From Auriscalpium vulgare (lineage: Eukaryota > Basidiomycota > Agaricomycetes > Russulales > Auriscalpiaceae), in the NCBI GenBank assembly GCA_019915015.1, contig JAHBBC010000011.1, positions 620,001 to 684,000 of the forward strand: a DNA stretch of 64,000 nucleotides. Direction: 5' to 3'. Numbering within the stretch: position 1 is the first letter of the stretch; each line of letters opens with the position of its first letter. This document shows positions 42,565 to 53,049 of this stretch, one piece after another. The notes under the pieces were generated by a model, which was not told where the DNA came from, did no database searches, and saw nothing but the letters and a program-made list of their open reading frames with translations. The position numbers were made by a program, and so were the translations under genes.

Positions 42565-43963
42565 CTAAGCAACCGCTTTATTAACGCGCAAGGCGACCTC
42601 CAAGATCCACAACTCCTCGTCCGCCCCGTCACACAACGCCTTGTCTGCCTCCGCCATGATGAGCGCGCAATTAGACTTCTGCCGCGCGTTGAGCGTCGGG
42701 TGCAGAATGATGAGGTCGTGGAACTGCAATTATTTTCAGATGCGTGCCTAGCATGAATCAAACCCTCACGCACCTGGGTGAGGATCTGGGACGCAGAATA
42801 TCCTTCCCGCATCAGCGCCTTCACCTTCTCCTGCACCAAATCGAACCCGCGCAGACTCCCATTCGGCGCGTCCGCCATCTCGACGTCCCCACTCTCGTCG
42901 ACGCCGGCTGGCACGTCAATGCCCAACGTACGCGCAAAGCCATTGATCACCGAGTCCGGCACCACGCCAGCAATTTCCTGGATATCGCGCGCCGTGATCT
43001 CCGTGGGTGGAATGCTCGCGGCGGACAGGCGGGCAGCAGACTGCAGGTAGGTGATGGCACGCCGGAGGTCGCCGGACGATGTCGAGATGAGCGTGGATAT
43101 GACGGGTGGGGTGACGGTAACCTGTTCGGTGGCGGCGATGTATTGTAGACGTGTTGTCGTAGATGACGAGTCGAGTGGCCTAAAACGGAACTTCGAGCAT
43201 CGGGAAGCCAACGGCTCGATGATCCTACAGACCATTGTCAGTCCTCGACGCATAGTTGAGCTTGAGCACATCCGACGCACCGCGTGACATAGTTGCACAC
43301 GAGACAAAATCGTGTTATGCGCGCGTATGTTTCCATTATCCGCCTCAGCGCACCCTGCGCGTCTTGTGTCATGCTGTCGGCTTCATCGAGGATGATAATT
43401 TTGTAAGGTGGGCAGGGGTATGTTTTGCCATCCGAAGCAACAGTCTGCGCGCGAGGAGTTTGACGTGCAAAGTTCTTGATCTTCTCGCGCACGATGGAGA
43501 TGCCGCGCTCGTCAGAAGCGTTGAGCTCGAGGACGCGTGTGCGGAAATTGTCTGGGCTGGCAAGACATCAGGTCGGCCCGCCATATATAAGAGCAAATAA
43601 ACTCACCCGAACAGTTGTCGTGATAGCGCTAGGATAGTCGATGTCTTGCCCGTCCCCGGTGGACCGTAGAAGAGCATGTGGGGCAGCTAGGTGAACTCAG
43701 TAAGCTCTCCCTTCTTACACGGCCACACACACACATTTGTCGAGTTCAGCGTCTTTTCCAGCACAGCAACAATATGTTCCTGCGAAGAGACATCGTCTAT
43801 CGTTTTCGGCCGGCTACCAGGATGCATGAGCTAATGTAGGACAATGGGTGACTGGAACACACTATTTTTCGACCCAAGGCTGCAAGTTGGGATCGACTAC
43901 ACGCTCCTTTTCCTTGCCTGCTTTCTTGGTAGACGGGTTGGCAGAGAAGAAGTTGGCGGCCAT
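42565..43963 (-). CDS. RFC2: Replication factor C subunit (RFC4 / yeast Rfc2)
   Basis: Clamp-loader AAA+ ATPase that loads PCNA at primer ends. Start [20 protein letters not shown], then [20 protein letters not shown] across an intron. Walker A is [20 protein letters not shown]. Sensor-side text [16 protein letters not shown] follows. Walker B is [20 protein letters not shown] and the RFC box is [17 protein letters not shown]. The C-terminal collar reads [19 protein letters not shown], then [18 protein letters not shown], and ends [11 protein letters not shown] (TAG 42565-42567). The [11 protein letters not shown] start and the internal [13 protein letters not shown] insertion place it with human RFC4/yeast Rfc2. 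It is divergent from the CAF-1 large subunit across 211 bases. Confidence 0.93.
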
Positions 43964-44174
43964 GGCAGAGGTTAGATGAGAGTCAAGGGCGAGGAACGCG
44001 CGGACGGGGAGTCGACGCGACCGACGAGCGCTTAATGAATTCAAAGCCCGCCTAACGCGTCTGTGGCTGGCCATTTCGGCATCGCTCGCTCGCCCTCTCT
44101 CTCTCCTCCCTCGTCGCCATCGCCGTTAACGCGTCTCTCTGCCCCAGACAGAGCTCACTCTCTCCTCACATACG
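43964..44174. promoter_or_regulatory. RFC2/CAF-1 divergent promoter with two MCB boxes
   Basis: The 211-base gap has two copies of TAACGCGTCT, with ACGCGT at 44055-44060 and 44129-44134. ACGCGT is the MluI cell-cycle box bound by MBF in yeasts to drive late-G1/S genes. Both flanking genes act at the replication fork. A CT-rich tract (about 44,085-44,110) lies between them. Confidence 0.55.
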
Positions 44175-46937
44175 ATGGTGGCCGATGCTAAGGTTGACAA
44201 TGGTGCGCTCCTTGTGTTTCAAGCACGCGCCCATCCTCATCTTTGCACAGCGAGTGCGGACCCCTCCGCTTCCGCCAGCAGTGCGTCGCTAAACAATCTT
44301 CGTCACATCACTATTCTTACTTCTGCGCATTGGTAGCTGTGGCGTTAAAGAAGAGTATGGTTGAGATAAAGAACGGAAAGGTGCTCTTTCGCCAAAAGCC
44401 CATGTCGTTTTCGCAAATGACAGAAACCATGCAAGGTGCGTAACGACGCGTCAAAGTCTGTGACTCGACTTTTAACAACCTTCTGGACTCATCTTATAGA
44501 GACTGTCAAGCTTAGAGAATTCCTTGAACGTCGGATAGAGTGTCAAGATCCCCCATTAGCCGCAATCCCGTTGGAGCACAAACCACTCATCGCAAAGTTC
44601 GTCCAGGAGAGGTCTGTGGCGACCACACATCTAGCATGCTCCCACCTGACCTCGTTCAAGCGACAAGACTATTAATGCCCTCTCAAAGCATATCCAGCAG
44701 CAGCTTGTGCCTGCCGAAGAGGATGAAGAGGAAGACACACCCGACCACGCCAACCGTGTCCTTCCGTTAGCAACGGTGGAAGAGGCCATTCTCTCCCTCG
44801 CCCAACGCGTTAACTATGGAATCGACGTGATCAACTCCGTCAAGATCCCAGCATCTCTGTCTGTGTGGCGGTGGGAGGTCAAGCCCGAGCATTATGACTG
44901 GCTGCCGAAGGCTTCGCGCGAGAAAATCGAGACGCGTCTGGCTGACCGCGTCCAGGTAAGCCAATGCGCTGCCTCCCTATCTGCGGTTGCTGACATTCCC
45001 AAGGCCAAGAAGGAGCTCCAGATATTATTTGAGGCTCTCCCCCAAAGCGAAAGGGATGCGATGGTCGGCGTCAAGTCGACAACGAAAGCTAAGACTCAGG
45101 CACCACTACGCGCTGCGTCGAACGATGCTGCCGTTGTCATCGATTTATCCTCACCTTCGCCTGTGAAGTCGAAGGACAGCAAGGTAGGTGTCGCCGAGTC
45201 GGAGAACGACAGCTTGAGGAAAGGACCGGGGCGGCCCAAGAAAGAGCTTGATCCGGAGCAAGTCGCCAAGGTCAGGCGTCCTCTCTGTGCAAAGCTCCTC
45301 GCGTCGATCCTGATTCTCCGACAGGAGAAAGAGCGGCAAGAGAAAAAAGCCGCCAAAGCCGAGAAAGACAAAAAGGATAAAGAGGCACAGACGAAGGCAC
45401 GCTCGATGATGGTAAATTTTTTCGGGAAGCCTAAGGCCTCGTCGACATCAGTATCTCCCGCCAAGAACGCCACTGCGTCATCTTCGAGCAAGACGCTTTC
45501 TGACTTCGATAAGGCTTTCAAGCCCTTTGTGGTAAAGAAGGATGTCGAGATTGCTCCGACGAACTGGTTCCGCACATCACGACGTCGCCAAAAGTTTCAA
45601 GACTCTGATGTGATAGACGTAGACGTCGATGAAGATGACCACAGCGCACCCAGCGATGTCGAGATGATAGGAATATCCCCATCACCCAACTTGAGTCCCA
45701 AATGTAAGAATCTCACGAATGCTGTCCCAATACTGCCGACATGCTATGCTACAGCTCATCTTCGCGCCTTGTTTGCCGCAACACCTCCATCTGTCAAAGC
45801 TGCATCCCAACGTCGCCGACTACCCTCGTCGAGATCCCAACCACCTGCCTCGGTGCGCGCACTAATGGCCCAACTCGGCGAAGCCGAGCTCACAGATGAC
45901 GCCGCCGCCGTCCGCTCCCTCCTCACGCAACTCCGCGACCGCACGCTCTTCCCAGCGAAAGTGCTCATCTTCCATGAAGACGAACGCCCGGGCTACTTCG
46001 GCACCTTCACGCGCCAGTCGCGGTCGATTCGCCCACGACGACCCTTCGCGCGCGACGACGTCGCTCTCGACTATGCGTACGATAGCGGCGAGGAGTGGGA
46101 GGGCGAGGAGGAGGGCGGCGGGGACGACGTCGCGGACGTCAGCGACGACGACCAGGATGAGGAGGAGGACGAAGACGACCTGGACGGGTGGCTCGTGGAT
46201 GGAGACGACGAAGAAGCTGTGACGCCTATCGAAGAGCGCGAGGGTCTGGACGCGTTCCCGTTCCCGCCGCCGCCGCCGCCCAACAAGGGAAAGCGGAAGG
46301 CAGAAACTCTGGCGAAAGAGGCGGAGAAGAAGGGCGACGGTGCGAAGGCGAAGAAGCGCAAGATTGTCGTACCGCTTGTTCCATTCATCAAAGGACCGTG
46401 CTGGGAGACGGTGATTGGAAAGTGCGACTACGATCCCTTCAAGCAATACCGCATACAGTTATTCAATGGTAACTTCCCGCATCCTATAATGTGCGTTCAT
46501 CTCTAACGTCAGCAAAAGATACCCCATACCCACTGGATCCCTTCACATTCGTTTCGACCTCTCCCGCTGAAGTCCCACGCGTGCTACCTACTCCCTCTGC
46601 CACATCCCTCGCGTCCTCCTCGAAATCCACCCCGCAATTTGCCGTACCCGCACTTCCTCCACACGTGCTCAACGCTACCTCAACTCAACCGCTCGTGCCC
46701 AAGAAACCCAAGCAGGTGCCGAAACATCCCTTCCCGGATGTGCACCTTCCCTACCTGCTGAAGAAGGTCACCCAATTGGCCGCGAGTAGCCTTCCGCTAC
46801 TTGTTGAGGCGATCTATCAGGACCTGAAGACGCACCACGTCAAGAAGAATGCGGTTGAGGCGAAGATCCGAGAGACTTGTGTGAAGGACCAAAATCGATG
46901 GGTCGTCAAAGACGGTGCCACTGCCTGTGCATCATAG
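44175..46937 (+). CDS. Chromatin assembly factor 1 large subunit (CAF-1 p150/Cac1)
   Basis: Histone H3-H4 chaperone subunit acting behind replication forks with PCNA. Start MVADAKVDN; later exons give ALKKSMVEIKNGKVLFRQK. The central part is Lys/Glu-rich (EKERQEKKAAKAEKDKKDKE), the KER region. It is followed by ARSMMVNFFGKPKAS, a PIP-like PCNA-binding motif. The signature region comes next: LRDRTLFPAKVLIFHEDER, PGYFGTFTRQSRSIRPRRPF and the acidic core DYAYDSGEEWEGEEEGG. A long Asp/Glu stretch follows, then PFIKGPCWETVIGKCDYDPF. The C-terminal winged-helix part reads PKHPFPDVHLPYLLKKVTQL and TCVKDQNRWVVKD. The identification is secure. The N-terminal exons are short and their borders approximate. 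Confidence 0.9.
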
Positions 46938-47110
46938 CTGTCAGAGCTTACTCCATTGGATATTGTATCCGGACTCTCCTCTCCTTGGGGACGCTCTCTT
47001 GTCCTCGAGGACTCCCTCGTGTTTTTTGTAAACATGTACAGATTATTATACAGTTCCAGTTCCAGCGTGGCCAATCCAATTCACAGTCCAATTGCTGAGT
47101 GCTCCGATAT

Positions 47111-50100
47111 CTACACCTCGCTCGTGGGCCGCAGAGAATTTGTCCGTGAAGTCATCTCCACACCGCTTGTTTTTGCCACATACCCAACGCCGTGTATGTG
47201 ATACTGCTCGCCGACGAGCTCTTTGGTCGCCATCATAAGGCGGTCCAACCGGGTCACGAAGCCAAACGCGGTAGACACGCCGACGCAGAAACATCTGTCT
47301 CAACTCCGTCAAGCTCATGTCTAATATCAAGCTAGAAGAGGACGTACAGGTACTGTTCATCCTCTAGCGTGTCGATGGTCATCGTGCGGGGGAGGCCGTA
47401 GTCGTCGTCCGCTTCGTTGCGAATGACGTTCAGCCCGTGTTGGTACATGATGAAGCGGTCGAAAAGTGGGCACGGCGTGATCTGCGGGAGTGGCCCTCCC
47501 GTGCGCAGAGACGTCGAGATCATGCCTGATTCCGCGTGCCCATGAGATCTATGAACACGCTAAAGACGTGGCATTTAACTTACTGATAACAGCGAGCACG
47601 TCCCCTTGAAAGTCAGAGTCGATGAGACGTGTTCTGCGGAGGAACGCCCGTGACCACGCAGGCTCAAGGTGCTCAATCACAGACATAAGATGAGAAAGAA
47701 GGTACGCGATCTCCCTGCGACAACGTCAGACTACACAGTGACCAGATTTGTGAATCTTACAGCTGAATCTCCAAAATTTTCTGATACCGAGCAGCAGGGT
47801 ATCTTCCGCGAAGCGAGAACTGGATGAGAGCATCGCGCGTTAGCTGCGTTCGCAGTCACTGGTAGGAGGCACACTTCGTATACAATGTTCGTCCGCAGCA
47901 CGATGGACCTTTTCAGCTTGAGGCGTATAGCGATGAGGCTCTGCAAGACATCCTGCGCGTTCTCCGTGTACCGCGCATTCGCATATGACACGATAGAGCA
48001 GTACACGGTCCCGACCTCAGCGGCTGTCGTCGCGAAAGTGTTGCGCTGGTATCCGCGCAGCGTCGTCGATGGAGGCAAGAAAGAAAACAGACTGGATTCG
48101 CTGTCAGAGGCGCACACATCATGTAGAAACGTTTCGCTCTCACAAAGCAGCAGTCACTCCGATGGTCACGAGGAGAAACCGCCTCTGTTGCGAAGATTCA
48201 GCGATACAGCACACGAGGCGATATTTTGATTCCTTACCCAGGCGAGGTCTATTCCATAGTGCGCAAACGGCCCAATCTGATAATGTGTATTTTGCCACGA
48301 GAATCCAAATATCTGTCAAGACCATCAGATGTCAACAACCAGGGTCACAGACATATGAGCGCACCAGCGCGACGGTAACAAAGAAAATGACATTCGTCAG
48401 AACCGGACCCGGCCAGTAAAGTCTCCCATAGAAAAAGAACGGAAAGCAAACTGCGCATGTCGCCGCCAGACCGTATGCGTTCCCCGTGCCCGAGCCTGTG
48501 GATATATACCACACTGTCACGCCGACCAGTGCGCCTGTAAATGTGCTAATGACACGCGAGACCAGGCCGAAGGTGGTGTCGCCGCGAAACCGAGATATTG
48601 TCAGTTGACCCATGAATCTGCCTATCGTCAAGCAGAGTAGCGGAGAATAACTTCAACCTACGTACATAGCCCAGCTGCCTCTTTCCCCTGAGATGGACAG
48701 AGTGTTAGAGTGGCACGATCATTACCTCGCAATGTTGGTACTCACTGTAAGCGAAAGCCGCAGACGACTTGAAGAAATACGGAAAACTGAGCAAGACTAT
48801 AGGTACGTCGTCAGCGAGATGCAGAGACACTGAGCCAGTCTACTCAACCCGTAAGAAACCCAGCTTTGACCGCAAACAGCGCATTTCCATGGAAAAGCCC
48901 CTGAACCGCCATGTAGAAGAAATTCATGAGCATCTCGAAGCGATTGCCCGGTGGTAGTGCGTCAGGATCACGGCGCAATGCTAAGCCAAGGTCCATGGTG
49001 TCCATGCCTTGCACAATGTCTAGACAACAACCCTTCAGTCAAGCATTGAGTACTCTCATGAGTGAGGAACTCACCAGGATTTTCGTCGTCATCCAGACCT
49101 TCGCTATGATCCCAGATACTCCACTGTTGGTAATTGGACAAGGGCATGGCGGGCAGCCACAGGCGCGTCCGCACGCGGTCCTTCTCGAGCTTAGTCGCGC
49201 TTTCCAACTGGGATAATGTCAGCCTACACATCCTACACATGAAGGCAGATGCGATAGCAGTGGAGATGACGTACGGTCTTGAGCAAGACGAGCGAAAACT
49301 GCATGAGGTGGTATTGATACACGTAGCAGTGAAAGAGGTATCGATGCGGTGGGACGCCCTCGCCGGTCATCGACCCGACATGCTTAGGGTCGAAGGCTGA
49401 TCGATACGGCTCCAACACCAGCAGTCTGTACAAAGCCGGAAATCAGTCCCAGAGTCCTGATAACCAAGAGATGGCCTACCTTTTGTCTTTCCTGAAGGAT
49501 TCCAGGACGCGTGTCACATCGTCAGTTGCAGCATACAACTTGTCCAGCCGCGCTCTCTGCAGCTGCTCCCGCTTCTTCCCGCCTTTCCAGAACACCCACT
49601 TATCGTTCAGCCCACTCTCCAGCCACTGTTCAAACACGCCCACTGCGCCCGCACAGCTTGTCAACAGATCTTCGCAGCTCTCGCTCAGCAGCTCGTTCGC
49701 GCGCTGGATGAACTGTGCGCCATTCGGATGCGCAAAGTGCTGCGTCTCCAGATCGAGGTAGCGCTGGGACTCGAAAACGCCGACGACATGCTCACGATGG
49801 TGGTGCGTGGTAAGGGGAACGTGGAGGCCATGCAGGAATTGTGTGTGCGAGTGGCGGTGCGAGTGGTGGATCGACGGTGCCGGAGAGTCATCTACCTCGA
49901 AATGTGGATGACGCCGGCGCGCTGATCGCGCCGCTATCGTCCGCGACGATGACTTCGCAAAGTCCGCGTGCGACAACGTTGTCGGCGTGAGCGTAGCACT
50001 TGGTGAGCCGGCGCTTGGCGAGTCCTTCCCTCCTCGAGCGGGGGACGGCGGTCGAGAAATCGCCGGAGAGCCGTTTCCAGGCGTGCCCGGACGCGAAGGC

Positions 50101-51489
50101 GCAGGTGTCACTGGAAAACGCTCCCGCGTGGGGTCGATAAGACCGTAGTAGGTGTTCATCCCATTGGAGCGTAGCACTAATCGTTGTACATCCCCGCGCA
50201 GAGAGTCGATGTCCTGTCCAGAGAAGCGACCCCAGGAGACATCGCGCTTCAAGAGACGAGCTGACGCGGCGAGCGGGGCCAAAGCGGCCTCCGCTTTCCC
50301 CGCTGCTCCTCTAACTCCCGCCGGCGTGAAATCGGGCGAGGATGTAGGTATCTTCAGAAGGGCCAACTGTGCGTTCAAGGCCGACCTCAAAGGGGAGAGA
50401 ACACCGCAAACGCGTGCAACATGTTGGGTCGTGATGGACGAAGGGAAAATCAGCACCGAACTCGTGATGGCTACTGCGGCATGGAATGCCAGCGGCAGGA
50501 CGACTGCTTGCCCTGCCTGGAGCACGTGCGTCAGCATGCTGCCTGCAAATAATAGACGGGAAATTACCCTATAGTTGGCGTAAGGGAAGAGTACAGCAGT
50601 CGTTATTCCGATGTCTGACATATCTGCGGTGAGTAGAGGCATGCCATGCGCGGAAAGCAAACACACCGAGACATATGCATGCGAGAATGGACGGGACGAA
50701 AAATGGACCGGGTCCAAAACGCCCTTTGATATACAGGAAGAACGTCGCGCCTGTAAATAGGAAGACAGCGAGAATGACTGTTGGCTGTATGACATGATGT
50801 CAATGCCATGAGGACAGTGCGTGCGAAGAGTGCTTTACCCCAGCTTCAAGATATGATCCAGCGAAGATGTCAGCAGGCCGTGCGTTGGGAACAGTGTTCG
50901 AGCGCGCAAGACTAGCGAGGTATATGCCCAGACTACTCCACCTGCGCCGGGCTTAGCTTGTGAGAAAGAGGTATGCATGGAAGCACGTACGCCCAGGCTA
51001 CTGTGGCAAAGAGAACGATGAATATCTCTCGCTCGGTGGTGGCGGCGAATGGGTCAGTCGGAGGCGAGATCATAGATACTGAAACCGATGAGCTTGAGGC
51101 ATGCGATTGAGTTAAAACACGCACCTATCATGATCAGGAAGCCGGCCTGAATCCCACTCGTCAGACATAGTGTCAAGAATACAGTTAGGCCCACGCACCT
51201 GTCCCATGGTGCGCAACGAACTGTTCACAATCAGCAGGATGAGACACGCCCATGCTGAGATAGCGTTGCGTATGACGGGTTTGAGCTTCGGCCACGAGAG
51301 ATTTGCAGGTATCCATTGCAAGTTCGATGGCAATGCAAAAGCAGGGGTCTTCGCAGCGGGAGAAGGCGGGGCGGGGCCCGGCGGTTTCTCAGAGTCGTTC
51401 GAATTGCGGCGGGACGGAGTTGGGTCTTCGTTGTCTGGGCCCTCGTCGCCGATGCGAGGGTCGTACGGCTGTTTTGTGTGAGTGGACAT
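47111..51489 (-). CDS. Putative aromatic-acid-exporter-like membrane protein (ArAE_2/DUF2421)
   Basis: Large multi-exon membrane protein. Start MSTHTKQPYDPRIGDEGPDN, a Pro-rich cytosolic tail, then PVIRNAISAWACLILLIVN as the first helix. Further helices include SDIGITTAVLFPYANYRVI and AVVLPLAFHAAVAITSSVLI. A long cytosolic segment follows (GRFSGQDIDSLRGDVQRLVL, a Pro/Ser/His-rich disordered stretch, and ELLSESCEDLLTSCAGAVGV). A second membrane block is near 48.3-48.7 kb (AYGLAATCAVCFPFFFYGRL). The C-terminal DUF2421-like part ends FGFVTRLDRLMMATKELVGE and RTNSLRPTSEV (TAG 47111-47113). The layout of N-terminal and central membrane blocks with a large loop fits fungal proteins annotated as putative ER transporter/BRE4-like. 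Substrate unknown. The final exon was recovered by splicing, since the unspliced frame stops early. Confidence 0.85.
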
Positions 51490-51745
51490 GACGGGGGGAA
51501 GAGAGGCTGCGCCTACCGGTGAAATTGAAGTCTCGTGTAACGAAATGTCTCCGGTCGGCCATGAAGTCATCGCGTGCGGCTTCCGCACAAGTCCGGACCC
51601 CCTTTTGGTGCCCCTCATCATCCCCGTCCAACTTCACACATGTCGCAAAAGCCCCGAGCTTTCCGCTAGGGCCGCCATATAACGACCTTATACACATACA
51701 ACGTACACCAAGCCTGCCAATAAATACATCCTCGAAATTCGCTCA

Positions 51746-52555
51746 TCATGATGAGGCCAGCTTCCACAGCAACTCGACATTCTCTTGCCGGCCCTCTTCC
51801 ACTTTTACGACATGTGTGTCACCTGAGCCACTCTCTGCCCGTCACATAGGAGGTTCAGTCATTCCGCGCACATCCAGAAACCGAAGCCCACTCACGGACA
51901 AGCATCTTCACCCGTCCTGCCCCGTCCACCGCCGCGTTCACAGGCTTGAAGCCCAGCCCGCGGTATATCTGGAGCTTCAGCCTAAACGCGTGTTAGCACA
52001 AGTCTGCTTGAACATAAACATCGGACGCACATTGTGCCGTCCAGATCATGCTCCGCCGCCGAGTCGCTCTCTTCCAACGCCTTCACCTCCTCCTTTAATC
52101 GTGCAAGCTCCGCCTCCTTGCCCGCTAGCACACCCTCGGCATCGTTGATCGCCTTCGCCATCGTCAGGCGCGTTGCATCGAGTTGATTGAGCTGGTCTGC
52201 GTGCTCGTCCGCAGAGGGCACGCTCGGCGGGCGGGTGGCAGATGTGCGAGCTGCTTCCAATATTCGTGATAACGCTGTTTATGAAAGGATCAGCGGTCAG
52301 CGAACGGACGCGGGGCGGGCGGTGAGTTGAGTTCGGAGACGGGCCTTTCAGGTTGGCGTAGTCCTTGTCCACCTCCTTTTTTCTCGTCGCCGCGCGAAGG
52401 TTCATCTCCTCCTCGGCTGCTACAATCTTGAGATAGTCATCTTTGGGGTCGATGATGGAGACCACCGCCTGAATTCCCTCTCTGCATGAGAAACATGAAT
52501 GGATAAGTCAGTCGGATGTACGAGGCTCCCCGTACATTATCTCCTGGGTGTACAT
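51746..52555 (-). CDS. SPC24: Kinetochore protein SPC24
   Basis: Subunit of the NDC80 complex that, with SPC25, anchors it to the inner kinetochore. Exon 1 is very short (MYTQEII). It joins EGIQAVVSIIDPKDDYLKIV and AAEEEMNLRAATRKKEVDKD across an intron. Coiled coil follows (LDATRLTMAKAINDAEGVLA and KEAELARLKEEVKALEESD). The C-terminal globular RWD-like domain reads LKLQIYRGLGFKPVNAAVDG, then AGRVKMLVR|DTHVVKVEEG, and ends ENVELLWKLASS (TGA 51746-51748). The LK..IYRGLGF motif is typical of fungal Spc24. Length is about 200 residues. NDC80 itself is about 35 kb away. Three ACGCGT boxes lie 130-190 bases upstream. Confidence 0.88.
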
Positions 52556-53049
52556 CTTGTCTATATGTTCCTTTATATTGTGATATATATGTAGTTGCGC
52601 CGATGTGTTCTCGAAACGATGGGGTATCCGAGTGTTGAGTGGAAAACAAGGGCGGAAGTGAACACGAGGAAACGCGAACCAACTTGACGCGTCAACCGAA
52701 TCCGGCGGTCAGCACATGACCTGACGTCACGCGTCCCCTACGCGTTCCCCGAGGATGAAATTGTACAACGGTGCAACACATAGATATCTTTTATTCTTCT
52801 TCGTGACTATACGTAGGCTTATTGTTACATCCAAAAATATGCGAACTTGGAAAACAGCGGATAGCGACGTGAACTACTATGACGAGAGTGCGGGAGTCGG
52901 GGCGACGAGGGGAGGCGAAGGGGAAGGGAGGGGAGGGGACTAGGGCTAGGGATTCATGATGGGTGATGATGATGCAAGCAATTACAGTAGAAGAGAGACA
53001 GAAACTGCAGTCATGAAAGCGAAGCGTCGTAAGTGGTCGTGCAGCAGCA
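52556..53049. other. Intergenic region, SPC24 promoter and XPO1 3' flank
   Basis: It contains the cluster of ACGCGT boxes (52,684-52,745). A G-rich plus-strand tract (about 52,897-52,940, with several GGGG and GGG runs) lies close to the 3' end of XPO1. No gene is seen. Confidence 0.5.
52684..52745. promoter_or_regulatory. Cluster of three MCB (ACGCGT) boxes upstream of SPC24
   Basis: ACGCGT occurs at 52687-52692, 52729-52734 and 52740-52745. The first sits in the 12-bp palindrome TTGACGCGTCAA (52684-52695). The second overlaps a full CRE/ATF palindrome TGACGTCA (52722-52729). The cluster is 130-190 bases upstream of the SPC24 ATG. Late-G1/S control by MBF is inferred from yeast. Confidence 0.55.
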
